DNA of 64,000 bases, from NCBI GenBank assembly GCA_034008185.1, contig CM067084.1:15706385-15770384 (forward strand). The letters run 5' to 3'. A model generated the notes under the pieces. That model saw only the letters and a program-made list of their open reading frames with translations. It did no database searches and was not told where the DNA came from. Below, piece by piece: positions 36,046 to 48,350 of the stretch. Positions within the stretch are counted from its first letter, which is position 1. Each line of letters begins with the position of its first letter. This DNA comes from Gorsachius magnificus. Taxonomy: Eukaryota > Chordata > Aves > Pelecaniformes > Ardeidae. A program made the translations under genes and the position numbers.

Positions 36046-38044
36046 GAAGCCAGGAGATAAAAGCCACTTGGATATGTTCCAGGAACGATTTACATGAAGT
36101 GCTTTCAGTCTTTTCTTATGACATTTCTTGACCTTTAAAAGATACATATAAACACTGCTAAAAATCTCTACCATCTACAATCCACCAGATACATTTCAGA
36201 CTTTGGAAATTTTCATAGTGAATTCTCAACTGAAGACAAGTTAGAAATATCATATAATGCCTTTTCTGTCCTGTTAAGCAGATTTTTCTTTTTCTTCTTT
36301 TTTTTATTTTTTATTTAGAACTTCCACTAGCCTTTTATTATAAAACCAGAGAACATTGCATCTGTGTTGAAAAGTGTAAAAATAGCATGCTGTGCATTGA
36401 AAGTGAACACAGAACAGCAAAGGAACGCATCAGGTAACACTGTCAATCAAAAGCTCAGGTAACTCCACAAACAAATGAGTTCTTCAGATGTCTGACAGAC
36501 TGAGCTCTGCACCCAGCTGCCAAATTTAGGTGCAGAGTCAAGCTGACCTTTGCTTCTCTCTCTCCACTTTTAAAATATTCTTTCTATTTCTGTTCCTGCT
36601 CCACACAGTTTAATTCCCTGTCCTGCAAATGCGTTTGAATCAAACTGATACAACCCCAACTAAGGCAAGAGTCGAGCAATACCAATGACCTTCTCTCCTC
36701 CACAATCAGCTAGCACTCAAATTGCCCTAACTAAATTTACATATTTGATCATTTCCTTTGACCTTTATCTTCCCAGCTGCCCCCTTTTGATCTGACAGAA
36801 TGTCCCCGCCAAATGTGAATCCTGTCATACTCCAATTCCCAAAAGCAAACATGCACAGAAGACTGAAGGAGGGTCTTTATGATAATTTTACAAGAGCTAA
36901 TGAAAGGGAATCACAGTCAGTCTGTCCCATGAGCAGCACTCACAGGCATACAATCCAGCTGTGCTAGAAGTTGTGCTGGCAAAAGACCGTAAATTAAGGT
37001 TATGCCCCTACCCATCTCACCATACAGGCAGTCAAACTGTAACTTCTTGAAGATTATTTTCCCTTCCATGCTCCAGGCAGTTCCTTTGTGGAGTAAGGTG
37101 ATACCTCTTATTTCCTTACACAGGTATCTCACAGGGCCATAGCACAGCTAAAGTTTTCGAAGTCAAGGAATGGTACACCAAAAGACCTCCTGGTTCAAAT
37201 AATTAAAATCACGATAGTTTTGGCTTTTTTCCACTTTTGCATTTCTCCTTGACTAAATGGGCTAGATTAAATAAATTGCTATGTATCAGAATAAAAAGTT
37301 AATATACAAGAGTAATTTTCTTCATGCCAGATTTTTATAAAAGTACAACATTTAATTCCTAGCAAAAATCAGCAAGGGATAAAGACTCAAGTAGCTTTAA
37401 AGTATCAAGACTGTGATCTCTTAAAGATGGTCTGCTATTCATTCAAAACTAACCTGGGTGAAGCTCATAACAGCACAGCAGTGAACATTGCTCATCTGGC
37501 AGAAGATGAACTAAATCACTTAATACACCATTCTAACTTTGTGGTATGGAAACAGCTTAACAAGATGAGAGAAAATTATTGCATACATGGATGTACCATC
37601 ATCAAGTCACAGAGACACTGTTTCTTTACAGAGCAGTATAACCTTTTATCAGCTTATCTCCAAAAGCCTCAATGAACTTCATCCTATACACATTGAGGGA
37701 GATAATTTTCCACATTAGATATGAAAAATGCAATATTGGACAGGCTTGTTCCAGGAGGAAGTAATTTCTCCCACAGCTTTCAGGTTCTCTGGCATTCACA
37801 AGTGCAGGGAATTGCAAAAACTCAAACCCAACAGAAACATAGAACAATACTTGTGCTACCTAAAAGCATTCATCCCTGAAGGCCCGATGGTATCACCTCA
37901 GGAAGGTGTAGGAGTAAGAGTGCCTCTAAAATATACTCTTAGACAACACCTCTCTACAGCCTAGGACAGACATTGCCAAGTTTTAGAAAGAGCTTATTCA
38001 AGCTACTTCTCCCAGAAAGTTGGGACTACCACAATCCAATGCAA
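33753..38044 (-). other. ZNF827 intron B-C, part next to exon C
   Basis: Intronic. There is a somewhat GC-richer patch at about 35.1-35.4 kb without recognisable family and a pure A38 run at 36006-36043. No gene is called. Confidence 0.6.
36006..36043. repeat. Homopolymer A38
   Basis: Thirty-eight consecutive A on the plus strand. No target duplication or recognisable retrocopy precedes it; it may be a slippage-expanded tract. Confidence 0.9.
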
Positions 38045-38183
38045 GCTCTACACGAGTCAGCAATGTGCCCTTGTGGCAACCAAGGCCAACCGTATTCTGG
38101 GCCATATTATCAAACCTGTACCTGTCAGGTAGAGGGAGGAGATTCTAACCCTCTATTCTGCACTTACGAGACTGCATTTAGAG
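38045..38183 (+). mobile_element. Older CR1 (host copy), 5' piece
   Basis: Reads CR1 RT C-terminal region: GAGTCAGCAATGTGCCC, then CAACCAAGGCCAACCGTATT, then GAGACTGCATTTAGAG. The next expected CR1 words (TACTGTGCCC...TTTGGGGCTCCCCAGTAC) appear only after 38552, so the copy is interrupted by a later CR1 insertion. Its further pieces are 38553-38989 and about 40581-40622. Confidence 0.75.
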
Positions 38184-38552
38184 CCTGGAGAAAAGAAGGC
38201 TGCGGGGAGACCTGATTACGGCCTTTCAGTACCTAAACGGGGCCTACAGGAAAGATGGAGAAAATCTTTTTAGCAGGGCCAGCTGTGACAGGACAAGGGG
38301 TAATGGTTTTAAACTAAAACAGGGTAGGTTTAGACTGGATATAAGGAAGAAATTCTTTACAATGAGGGTGGTAAAACACTGGAACGGGTTGCCCAGAGAG
38401 GTAGTGGAGACCCCATCCCTGGAAACATTCAAGGCCAGGTTGGATGGGGCTCTGAGCAACCTGATCTAGTTAGCGGTGTTCCTGCTCACTGCAGGGGGGT
38501 TGGACTAGATGACCTCTAGGGTCCCTTCCAACCCAAAACATTCTATGATTCT
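38184..38552 (+). mobile_element. Younger CR1 3' fragment nested in older CR1
   Basis: Runs from CCTGGAGAAAAGAAGGCTGC through GGTTTAGACTGGATATAAGG and GTTGGACTAGATGACCTCTA to the terminal ATTCTATGATTCT. It is a 5'-truncated CR1 close to consensus, and it splits the older copy exactly between ATTTAGAG and TACTGTG. The translated part reads [24 protein letters not shown] sequence. Confidence 0.85.
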
Positions 38553-38989
38553 ACTGTGCCCCATTTGGGGCTCCCCAGTACAGGACAGACACTGACATCC
38601 TGGAGCATGTTCAGTGGAAGGCTACCAAGATAGTTAGGGGGCTGCTGCAAGATGGAAAAGACCAGCTAAGAGAACTGGGTTTATTCAGCCTTAAGTAAAC
38701 AACACTAAGGGGACATTTTACCGCTGCCGACAACTTTCTAAGGTATTAAGGGAAGGTGTAGAGAAGCTAGGGTCAGACTTCTCTCAGAAATGCACAGTGA
38801 TAGTATAAGAGTCGACAGACAAGTTGGAACATGGGAAATTATTTTTACACATACAGAAAAAAGTTCACTGTCAGGATGGTGAAATACTGCCACACATTGC
38901 TGAGAGAAGTTGGACACATTCAAAACTGAACAAGACCCTCAGCAGCTTGGTCTGCTTGGACCTGCTTTGAGCAAGAGATTGGATTAGAT
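38553..38989 (+). mobile_element. Older CR1 (host copy), middle piece
   Basis: Continues the older CR1 with ACTGTGCCCCATTTGGGGCT, CTCCCCAGTACAGGACAG, then GGGGGCTGCTGCAAGATGGA, down to GCAAGAGATTGGATTAGAT. It stops abruptly at the octamer end of the minus-strand CR1; the remainder resumes at about 40581. Confidence 0.75.
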
Positions 38990-40580
38990 CATAGAATCAT
39001 AGAATCACCTCGGTTGGAAAAGACCTTTAAGATCATCGAGTCCAACCGTTAACCTAGCACTGCCATCCCACCACTAAACCATGTCCCTAAGCACCTCATC
39101 TATCCTTCTTTTAAATACCTCCAGGGATGAGGACTCCACCACCTCCCTGGGCAGCCCATTCCAGAGCCTGACAACCCTCTCGGTGAAGAAGTTTTTCCTA
39201 ATGTCTAGCCTAAACCTGCCCTGGCGCAGCTTCAAGCCATTCCCCCTCGTCCTATCATCTGTTACCAGGGAGAAGAGGCCGACCCCCACCTCGCTACAGC
39301 CTCCTGTCAGGCAGTTGTAGAGGGCGATCAGGTCTCCCCTCAGCCTCCTCTTCTCCAGACTAAACAACCCCAGTTCCCTCAGCCGCTCCTCATATGACTT
39401 GTGTTCCAGACCCCTCACCAGCTTGGTTGCTCTCCTCTGGACCTGTTCCAGCAAGGCAACATCTTTCTTGTAGTGAGGGGCCCAAAACTGAACACAGTAT
39501 TCGAGGTGCGGCCTCACCAGCACCGAGTACAGGGGCACGATCACTTCCCTACTCCTGCTGGCCACACTATTCCTGATACAGGCCAGGATGCCATTGGCCT
39601 TCTTGGCCACCTGGGCACACTGCTGGCTCATATTCAGGCGGCTGTCAATCAGTACCCCCAGGTCTTTTTCCACCAGGCAGCTTTCCAGCCACTCTTCCCC
39701 AAGCCTGTAGCGCTGCATGGGGTTGTTGTGACCAAAGTGCAGGACCCGGCACTTGGCCTTGTTGAACCTCATACAATTGGCCTCGGCCCATCGATCCAGC
39801 CTGTCCAGGTCCCTTTGCAGAGCCCTCCTCCCCTCCAGTAGATCAACACTACCACCCAGTTTGGTGTCGTCTGCAAATTTACTGAGGGCACACTCAATCC
39901 CCTCATCCAGGTCATTGATAAAGATATTAAACAAGACCGGCCCTAAAACTGAGCCCTGGGGGACACCGCTTGTGACCGGCCGCCAACTGGATTTAGCTCC
40001 ATTCACCACGACTCTCTGGGCTCGGCCATGCAGCCAGTTTTTAACCCAGCGAAGAGTATATCCATCTAGGCCATGAACTGCCAGCTTCTCCAGGAGAATG
40101 CTATGGGAGACTGTGTCAAAGGCTTTGCTGAAGTCCAGGTAGACAACATCCACAGCCTTTCCCTCATCTACCAGGCGGGTCACCTGGTCATAGAAGGAAA
40201 TCAGGTTGGTTAGGCAAGACTTGCCTTTCGTGAACCCATGCTGACTGGGCCTGATCCCCTGATTGTCCTCCATGTGCCTGGTGAGCACACTCAAGATGAA
40301 CCGCTCCATAATCTTCCCCGGTACCAAGGTCAGGCTGACTGGTCTGTAGTTCCCCGGATCCTCCTTCCGGCCCTTCTTGAAGAGAGGCATCACATTTGCC
40401 AACCTCCAGTCATCTGGGACCTCCCCTGTTCTCCAGGACTGCTGGTAAATGATAGAGAGTGGCTTGGCAAGCTCCTCTGCCAACTCCTTCAGCACTCTTG
40501 GGTGGATCCCAACCGGCCCCATAGACTTGTGGATGTCCAGGTGGCATAGCAGGTCAAAGACTGCTTCCTCCTGGATTATG
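38990..40580 (-). mobile_element. Young CR1 LINE, 5'-truncated, with open RT frame
   Basis: The 3' end on the minus strand is marked by two tandem octamers (CATAGAAT twice on plus, 38990-39005). The element then reads CR1 3' UTR and ORF2 to about 40580, where the frame is truncated. It lies inside the older plus-strand CR1: GGATTAGAT on the left and GATGACCCTGTAGGTCC on the right are adjacent CR1 words. It is 5'-truncated, so it lacks ORF1 and the endonuclease domain. Confidence 0.92.
39074..40522 (-). CDS. CR1 ORF2 fragment: reverse transcriptase (482 codons)
   Basis: An uninterrupted frame that continues upstream of the first Met to the truncation point. RT landmarks in order: NYRPVSLT near residue 58, [12 protein letters not shown] (motif A) near 130, [11 protein letters not shown] near 187, FADDTK (motif C catalytic Asp pair) near 217, then the CR1 C-terminal domain with [13 protein letters not shown] and [10 protein letters not shown] before the stop. 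These are hallmarks of non-LTR (CR1-clade) polymerase. The apurinic endonuclease domain is missing. No promoter is evident, so expression is doubtful; the open frame mainly shows that insertion was recent. Confidence 0.9.
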   Translation of the reverse strand: MGPVGIHPRVLKELAEELAKPLSIIYQQSWRTGEVPDDWRLANVMPLFKKGRKEDPGNYRPVSLTLVPGKIMERFILSVLTRHMEDNQGIRPSQHGFTKGKSCLTNLISFYDQVTRLVDEGKAVDVVYLDFSKAFDTVSHSILLEKLAVHGLDGYTLRWVKNWLHGRAQRVVVNGAKSSWRPVTSGVPQGSVLGPVLFNIFINDLDEGIECALSKFADDTKLGGSVDLLEGRRALQRDLDRLDRWAEANCMRFNKAKCRVLHFGHNNPMQRYRLGEEWLESCLVEKDLGVLIDSRLNMSQQCAQVAKKANGILACIRNSVASRSREVIVPLYSVLVRPHLEYCVQFWAPHYKKDVALLEQVQRRATKLVRGLEHKSYEERLRELGLFSLEKRRLRGDLIALYNCLTGGCSEVGVGLFSLVTDDRTRGNGLKLRQGRFRLDIRKNFFTERVVRLWNGLPREVVESSSLEVFKRRIDEVLRDMV

Positions 40581-40622
40581 GATGACCCTGTAGGTCCCCT
40601 CCAAACTAAATTATTCCATGCA
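40581..40622 (+). mobile_element. Older CR1 (host copy), 3' end
   Basis: GATGACCCTGTAGGTCCCCT followed by CCAAACTAAATTATTCC is the CR1 3' terminal region on the plus strand, completing the copy whose earlier part stops at 38989. Confidence 0.7.
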
Positions 40623-40639
40623 TCATTGGCACCAGATCA

Positions 40640-41048
40640 GATCAGCTGCAGGTTTATCTAACAGAATTTTCAAAACCTCCAAGCAAGAGAAAGCTACAGC
40701 ATCCTTGGGTAACACTTGTTCTAGTGCTGCACTAGAAATTTTTCTTAATGTCCCCTCTGAACCTTCCAAGCTGCAGCTAGTAGCTGTTGGCCCTTCTTTT
40801 ACCATCTGCCACTACAGAGAACTATACTTTTCTAAGTTTCCTTCAAGTAGTTACAGGCTACAATTAGACCTGCCTTTAGTCCTCCTTTGCTAGACTGAAC
40901 AGGCCCAGTTCCCTTAATGCCTCCTTGTAGGTCATGAGCCGGAGACCCTTAATCAGGTCTGCTGCCTTCCTCTAGGCCGTCTACTAATTCTCAACATCCC
41001 TTTTGAACAGGGGAGCCCCAAACTGGTACAGTATTCCACATGCAGGAA
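40640..41048 (-). mobile_element. Degraded CR1 fragment
   Basis: The plus strand shows antisense CR1 words: AATTTTTCTTAATGTCCCCT, then CTAGACTGAACAGGCCCAGT, then GGGGAGCCCCAAACTGGTAC and TATTCCACATGCAGG. There are many mismatches and no open frame. It lies between two better preserved copies; boundaries are approximate. Confidence 0.7.
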
Positions 41049-41057
41049 GTACAAAGG

Positions 41058-42998
41058 TTAAGGAGCATCCGGGAATCTGAGAAAGAGAGACTGGTGGAAC
41101 CCAGCTCTGCCCTCCCTCAGACAGAAACAGGAACAGCCACCAGAAAAAACCCAAGATCAAGGGGACCCTGTATCATCCTCCCACTAGGCTGAAGGCAGTA
41201 GCTTAAAGGAAAAGACTAAATGGAGGCAAGTCCATGCTTGGGGTGGCAGGAAAACCCCCTCCGTGCCTGCCTCACCTTCCCATGTGCCTCTGTACAACAG
41301 GTATGAGGCTCTGGATGTGGAAGGCCAGTCAATGGATGATGTGGATGACAGTCCATCTGCACCAGAGGTGTTGCTAAGGTCAGAAAGGCCTACCCCCTGT
41401 ATCATGACCACCTGCATGAGGAAGAAAAGGAAGGATGGGGTCAGGAAGGCTAAGACGCAGCTGGAGCTGAACTTGGCATGGGATGCAAAGAATAATAAGA
41501 AGGCCTTCTACACGTATGTCAGCCAGAAAAGTAAGGTCAAAGAAAACATACCCCTGCAATGAGTAAGACTGGAAAACTAGTAAAAATAGTAGAGGAGAAG
41601 GCTTAGATACTCAATAACTTCTTTTGCCTCAGTCTTCACTGGCAACCTCTCTTCCCACACCTCTCGAGTATATGGACTGCAAGATGGGGACTGGGGGAGC
41701 AAAGTCCCTCCCACTGTAAGAGAAGATGAGGTTTGTGACCATCTAAGGTCTCTCAACATACATAAGTCTACGGGACCTGACAAGATGCATCCCACACTCC
41801 TGAGGGAATCAGATGATGTAGTCGCCAAGCCACTCTCCATGATATTTGAAAAGTCATGGTGGTCAGGTGAAGTGCTTGGTGACTAGAAAAAGGGAAACAT
41901 TGCTCCCACTTTTAAAAAGGGTAGAAAGGAGGACCCTGGGAACTACTGACCTGTCAGTGTCACCTCTGTGCCTGGGAAGATCATGGAACAGATCCCCCTA
42001 GGCACATGGAGGGCAGGGAGGTGATTCAAGACAGCCAGCATGGCTTCAATAGGGGCAAGTCCTGCCTAACCAACCTAGTGGCCTTCTATGATGAAGTGAC
42101 TACATCAGTAGTCAAGGGAAGAGCTATGGATGTCATCTGTCTGGACTTCTGTAATGTCTTTGACACAGTCCCCCACAACATCCTTCTCTCTAAATGGGAG
42201 AGATGGATTTGATGGGTGGACTGTTCGGTGGATGAAGAATTGGTTGGACGGTCTTGTCCAGAGGGTTGTGGCCAGTGGCTTAATGTCCAGATGGAGATCA
42301 GTGATGAGTGGTGTCCCTCAGGGGTCCATACTGGGACCAGTACTGTTTAATATCTTCATCAGTGACACAGACAGTGGGACTGAGTGTACCCTCAGCAAAT
42401 TTGCAGACAACACCAAGCTGAGTGGTGTGGTTGACACACCTGAGGGATGGGATGCCATCCAGAGGGACCTGGACAAGCTCAAGAAGCGGACCCATGTGAA
42501 CCTCATGAGTTTCAACAAGGCCAAGTGCAAGGTCCTGCACCTGGGTCAGGGCAACCCCCAGTATCAATACAGACTGGCAGATAAAGGGATTGAGAGCAGC
42601 CCTGTGGGGGAATACTTGGGGGTTGTTCAGCCCGGAGAAGAGAAGGGTCTGGGGAGACCTTATTGCAGCCTTTCAAAACTTAAAGGGGGCTTATAAGAAA
42701 GATAGGGACAAACTTTTTAGCAGCCCCTACGATAGGACAAGGGATAATGATTTTAAACTAAAAGAGGGTAGATTCAGACTAGATACAAGGAAGACATTTT
42801 TGACGATGAGGGTGGTGAAACACTGGAACAGGTTGCCCAGAGAGGTGATAGATGCCCCATCCCTGGAAACATTCAAGGTTAGGTTGGACAGGGCTCTGAG
42901 CAACCTGATCTAGCTGAAGATGTCCCTGCTCATTGCAGAGGGGGTTGGACTAGATGACCTTTAAAGGTCCCTTCCAACCCAAACTATTCTATGATTCT
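41058..42998 (+). mobile_element. CR1 LINE with ORF1 and ORF2 remnants and internal deletions
   Basis: The left part (41058-41420) resembles CR1 ORF1 ([35 protein letters not shown]). After MRKKRK the sequence jumps into ORF2 ([20 protein letters not shown]) and continues through the RT ([29 protein letters not shown]) with stops and frameshifts. A second jump at about 42622 (EYLG to VVQPGEEK) skips the middle of the RT tail. The 3' end has GTTGGACTAGATGACCTTTA and terminal ATTCTATGATTCTATG. The catalytic FADD is FADN here, and the frame is broken, so it is inactive. Confidence 0.88.
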
Positions 42999-44319
42999 AT
43001 GCAGCACTCACTTGCTCTGTAAGGGACACACTGAACGTGCTCTTCTAACGCAACACAGTCTGCTTTTCACTTTATCTGAGATGAAAGTCAAAATCAAGTG
43101 GACAGATTTAATAAAAAACTCAAGTCATATAGTAAATATTGCTTTTGCTGATACAATAGCTGTCCAATGACTTTCCATCACTGAAATCAAGTGAATTCTT
43201 GTTAAATCATTCATGCTTCTTCCCACCATTTTATTTAAAACTTCATCCTGCAACTAAAATTCTAAGTTGCTCATATTTGCTGAAATGCCCATCAGCTTTA
43301 CAAATCAACTTTATGAATCAACTTAGAAAAGAAAGCCTTTCCCATATGTCTCATAAATTGGACTCATGTACTAGTTTTCACAATCAAGCAGACAGGGGTA
43401 ACTAGTGGGTCAACTTGTACCGACTTCAAAAGCTTTCAGAATGGAGAATCTGGCATTTTGTTACGCTAATTGTTCTGATTTGCTAGAAATAAACATGCCC
43501 TAAAACAGCTTAAATAAAACCTCAGAGGTAGGGAACAGTTGGCGAGCCCTGAAGGTTCTGCTACAGAGACACAACGAGTAACATCTGACGTTCCCTAGGG
43601 CACTGTGCTTGATGCTTTATTTTGCTAGTATTTTTTTGAAACGGCTGTTTTATGTAAGACAATGTCAATGGGCCTTGAATCAATGTAACAGGATCCTGAA
43701 TTTTAAAAAAAAAAAGGCTCATATTTATTAAAGTGGAAGCTCTGAAATCCCATGTTCTAGAATTTTGCAACTACAGGCTTAGTTTTACAAAAATGCAAAT
43801 CAACAACAAAAGAGGAGCAAATTAAAGCAATAGAATAATTTGAGTTGTGATACTCATCTGTTGCTCTTTCCATTTAAATGGTAGCATTATGGTGCTTACC
43901 TGAAAGACCCTACGCGTAGAACACAGCCAATCCCTCAAAACACAGATCAAGAAGAATTTGATTAAAAAGTCTACAGGTGCAGTGTATTGTTATTTTACAA
44001 CATATTCCAATCTATGCAAGTCTCCCAGTTCAAGAAAATTCTAGTGTAGCATTTCTGCAGCAACCTGTACCTTTGCAGAGAGCCTGGCTCCAGTTCTGTC
44101 TTTACAAGCTCACTCTCCAAAGGCAAGGGGGACTGGCAAGAGGCCCTTCTGCAAATACTGTGCATCCACAATCCCCTGACACTTTGAAAAAAACTGACAT
44201 GCCCACTTTCCATAGCTTTGTGGCCACTCCCACCTGGCTGAACATTATCAAGGAATAGCAGTAAAGCCAAGGATAGGGGGGTTTGCTTAAACTCTTTAGT
44301 GCCAATTCTAATAAATACA

Positions 44320-44339
44320 TAAAATAAAATAAAATAAAA
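44320..44339. repeat. (TAAAA)n microsatellite
   Basis: About four copies of TAAAA on the plus strand. Confidence 0.8.
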
Positions 44340-46119
44340 CCCAGAGCACCAAAAGAACCACATTTGAACCACAGACATTATGATTTCTTATTATTCCAAA
44401 TTATCTAATCTTTTAAACTAACATGGTTTTCACTAAATGTCAAGATTACCCTGACATGGAAAAAAGGAAGAAGATGAATTGCAAATAACTTAGAGTATAG
44501 CATCTACTGAACTAAAAGCTAGGCTCTGTTATAAGGTACTTGTTTTTCTGTGATTTTTGTTGTTTTGTGGGGGGTTTTTTAAGACCTATAGGGGAAAAAA
44601 AAAAACTTAGACTTTGCAGACTTCCATACTTCCCACCCTATACTTCTCCTGTGAATGGACAATATTTTTTCACATTTTTCCTGCTTTTGGGTTTAACCAT
44701 TAATGTCATAAAACATGGCAAAACCCATCAATAGGTAAGAATCCATTACTAGCTGAGTCCTTTGGGGATTATGTTATTATATAGATGTCATGGAAAAGTT
44801 TATTAGACTGAATGAACGTACCATGGCCTGATACGAACTTCATGTAGTACAACATTGGCAGGAGAGTCTCAAAGTCTTGAAAAAAATCTGGAACTGACAT
44901 ACTGCAATTATAAATCTAGCTATATAGAAACTTGTATCTTTTTCTATACTGTAATTAAAACACAGCATCACTCTAACCATACACAATCTATTTCACATGT
45001 CTGTTGTTTAAAAAAACCAAAAACAACAAAATACCCTTGGCTAGTAGCAGGATTTAAGCTGGTGATGTGACTTGCCATGGTTTGCCATGTCTCTAGTTCC
45101 CCATCAAGAGAAAGTCTTATTTTGGGTCATACACTTCCCTGCTTACTTTTCTGGGCTTCTACAGAAGCACCTGCTGCTGCCCAGAGCTTTCTAATGAGCT
45201 ATTTAGAGACCAAGGAACAAAAGGCTTCCCTGTATTTTCCCTCCTCTGCCCATTATCATGGCGCTCTAAGCAGGGATGAAAGCACTCTTGACAGCTCCCC
45301 TGCAATCCTGGTACAGAGGCTCTCACGGGGTCCTGACAACAGCTATCTCCAAAGACAGCAGCCTAGCTCTGTACAAGTGCTTCCCTGAATGGTCTGCAAA
45401 GTTATGAAAAAGAAATGTATAGGAAAGTTAGTTTCTCTGTCCCCTGCCTCACCCAAAGACTGCAGTAATGTACTTTTTCTTCACCATAGTAACAACAAAC
45501 CGAAAGACTGTCAACGCAACCCACTAAACCTGGAAAGACTTTGTGACTGCTAAGAATAATGGCTTACTAGCCATTTTTGTTGTCAGTTCACATTGCTGAT
45601 GACAGCCAAGTAATAAAGCCACCCAAGCCTTAAAATGAGGTAAAGCTGACACCAGCTGTCCAGCCGCACACACATAGATATCACTCCTAGTTAGCAAACT
45701 TTTAAAAATTATATTGTTATTTAGTTCCCCTGGAAGTCTGGCCTGTTGTGACTAGACTGGGTTTGGTAGGAGCTAATTTAAAGCCTTTCTCAGATAGTCC
45801 TTCACGTTGCTGTGCCCTAACACGTGCCATTTTTGGAACAGGAGTAGCGCTGAGGTATTCTGGCCTTCATCTTATGCTAGAATTGTACTATCATTCTTTT
45901 TTCTTTTGCTTCCTCTTTTTAAATGGAAGTTCTAATCCATGTGGTTTCAGTTAAATGTAAGATATAGTGTCAAAAAAATTAACTACAAGGCAGAAAATAT
46001 GAAATTAGCATTAACATTCTCAAGTGGATAAAGATTTAATCAAAAAAGGGAAAAAAAAAACCCCAACAACCCCTGCAATAATGAGTTGTGCTAAAAGAGG
46101 AATTGTCATATAATTAGGT

Positions 46120-46580
46120 GATAATAAATGGAGTTGATCAAGAATGCTTTTGGAATCAATTGTATGCAACATTTTACTTCATGACCTTGGCACAAAAAGT
46201 AAGCAAGCACTAATTGCATCTGCCGATAACCCAAAATTATGACACACTGTTGGTACTAGGGAATTGATGTATTACAAGAAGCGCTGTGTGACCCAGGATT
46301 GAAGTACAAAAAATCCAAAGGAACTGAATAGTACAAAGGTCATGCATTTGCTAGTGATAACAAGGATGTGTGCAATACATGGGGAATTGATCCACTGAAA
46401 AAAAAGAGGAGGAAAACAACCCAAGTTACTACCGAAATGCAAAATGACTACATTTCACAAATGAGATATAGCTGAAATAAAGCTAAATGTGATTCAGACA
46501 ACATTTCTAGGAAAGATGGGGACATACTGATGTCATAGTTCAAGGCACCAGGGTGAAATATTACTTATAAAATGCTAGTA
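46120..46580 (+). mobile_element. Possible ancient CR1/L3-type LINE fragment
   Basis: Diverged words such as GAACTGAATAGTACAAAGGT followed by CATGCATTTGCTAGTGATAA resemble the CR1/L3 segment encoding FNxxKCKVMHL. The order of surrounding words is compatible, but there is no open frame and recognition is from memory. Confidence 0.35.
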
Positions 46581-47670
46581 CCTGGAATAGATTTTATACA
46601 CCTCCAGCATGCATTCATTTTTTGGACAAGAAGGCAAAACACAGTATGCTTCTGAAAGATAATACATGTCCAAAACACATTAGCAGCATGACTATTTCAA
46701 CACAAAATGAGTTTTTAGGCTCAAACATTAGCATGTAGATGAGAACATTTATCTTAAATTTCAGTCTCCTCTGAAACCTACCTTTCAGTTTACAAGACTG
46801 AGTGCATAAAACTGACCAGGGATCACTGGGTGCACCACTTAATTAAACATTTTGAGAAATAAATTAGCTTTTCCATGAAGGAGAACTGGTAAGAAGGTAG
46901 AAAAGTGGTTCAGGTGTATTTGAAACACATTACTTCAATTTCTTAGGATTTTGTGCAACATTTAATAGGAATTTAAAATCTTGCAGGGATGGCACCCTTC
47001 CAAACAGAGATGAGAGCGATTTACCCCACTCCACTACCTCCTCAAATCTGTTTGCTTACCATTGGATCTAGTCTCAGTCAAGACTTAGTAATGGACAGAA
47101 TTCATACCTCACCTTTGTACATTTGTATAAATCATGGTAGTCATTTTATGTTCTTCTGTAAAATGTAGGTTGAAAGTCTGCAGGCTTGAACTTTTTGTGT
47201 TAACCCCCAAAGACCATTGCTTCCAAATGGGCATTTCATTTATTTTTAAATAGCAGATCAGTTGTTAGGCAGTTTTGTTTTGACTATCTGGCTGGAAATG
47301 GGTTCTGCCTAGACATGCCCAAGAGACATTAGCTTTCTTAGTTTCAATAATCCTTTGGAAGAAGTGCGACCAGGTATCAAGTGACTAGGTATCAAATTTG
47401 TGAACTGTAAGGTAGAAGATCTGAATCAAAGTGAAAGGCAATGGAGGAAAAACCTGGTATAAAAGGGCATAGCATCTCCAGATAAGGTCCAACTCCAAAG
47501 TAATATGCAGTGTAAGGGCCTGATCTTAAACAGTGGTTTTGTGCTGCCAGAAGCATGCAGGTGTCCTGGCAGCTTTTTAGCTTAATGACAAAAGAGAGAG
47601 CCTTGTGTAGTAGACTAAAATAGACAGCTGCATGTTATTTTTTCTTGTTTCTGTAGGTCTACCTCTACAA

Positions 47671-47698
47671 TGACAACTGATAAATGACAACTGATAAA
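47671..47698. repeat. 14-bp tandem duplication
   Basis: TGACAACTGATAAA occurs twice head to tail. Confidence 0.9.
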
Positions 47699-48331
47699 TG
47701 TTCTGCTAATGTTCTACTAGAGTAAAATATGCCTATTCTCCTAACTTTTCCTAGCTTTAGAGTAGTTTCTGAGTGGCTGACAAGTCCCTCCCTCAGAGGG
47801 GCTTGTGATTTCCACTAAGTCTGTCTTACAGTATGTGTCAGCCCAAACTAGGCTCCAGGGCTGGAAAGCTCTTCCACTACATTGTACAAGCTCAGATAAG
47901 AGCTAGCAGCACAGCACCTCTGTTTGGGAAAAGAGATTTCCCAGTGAAAAATATAAACCAGTGTATTCTTCACGTGAAAGCAAACAGCAAGGTCTACGGC
48001 TAAATCCCAAGAGGCTCCCACGAAGCTGCAACAATTGGCAATATTGGCTCAGGGGAATAATGGAAGCACGTATGTCAGGAATGCAGAAAGCAAAATACTG
48101 TTATGTTGGAAATCCCTTGCTGAATTTGTATGCAGTGCAAGTTTTGGTAATTGGTATTACACAGAAGAAAGTGAAAATAACAAAGCAAGGATGTAATCCA
48201 TTCAGTCTTTATCAAGCATATATAGAGTCAGGAAGGACCTGACTTAAACCCGGTTGTATAATACATCAAATCTAATAAGGGCACTTGACTGAAGACAGAC
48301 AGTACAACATCCAGACTTACTCATTCCTTTC

Positions 48332-48350
48332 TTTTTTTTTTTTTTTTTTT
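48332..48350. repeat. Homopolymer T19
   Basis: Nineteen T on the plus strand within a pyrimidine-rich stretch that ends TCCTTCCAG. Confidence 0.9.

Noticed and set aside
39401..40549. Several plus-strand ORFs opposite the CR1 reverse transcriptase
   Set aside because: They are antisense shadows of the open CR1 frame.
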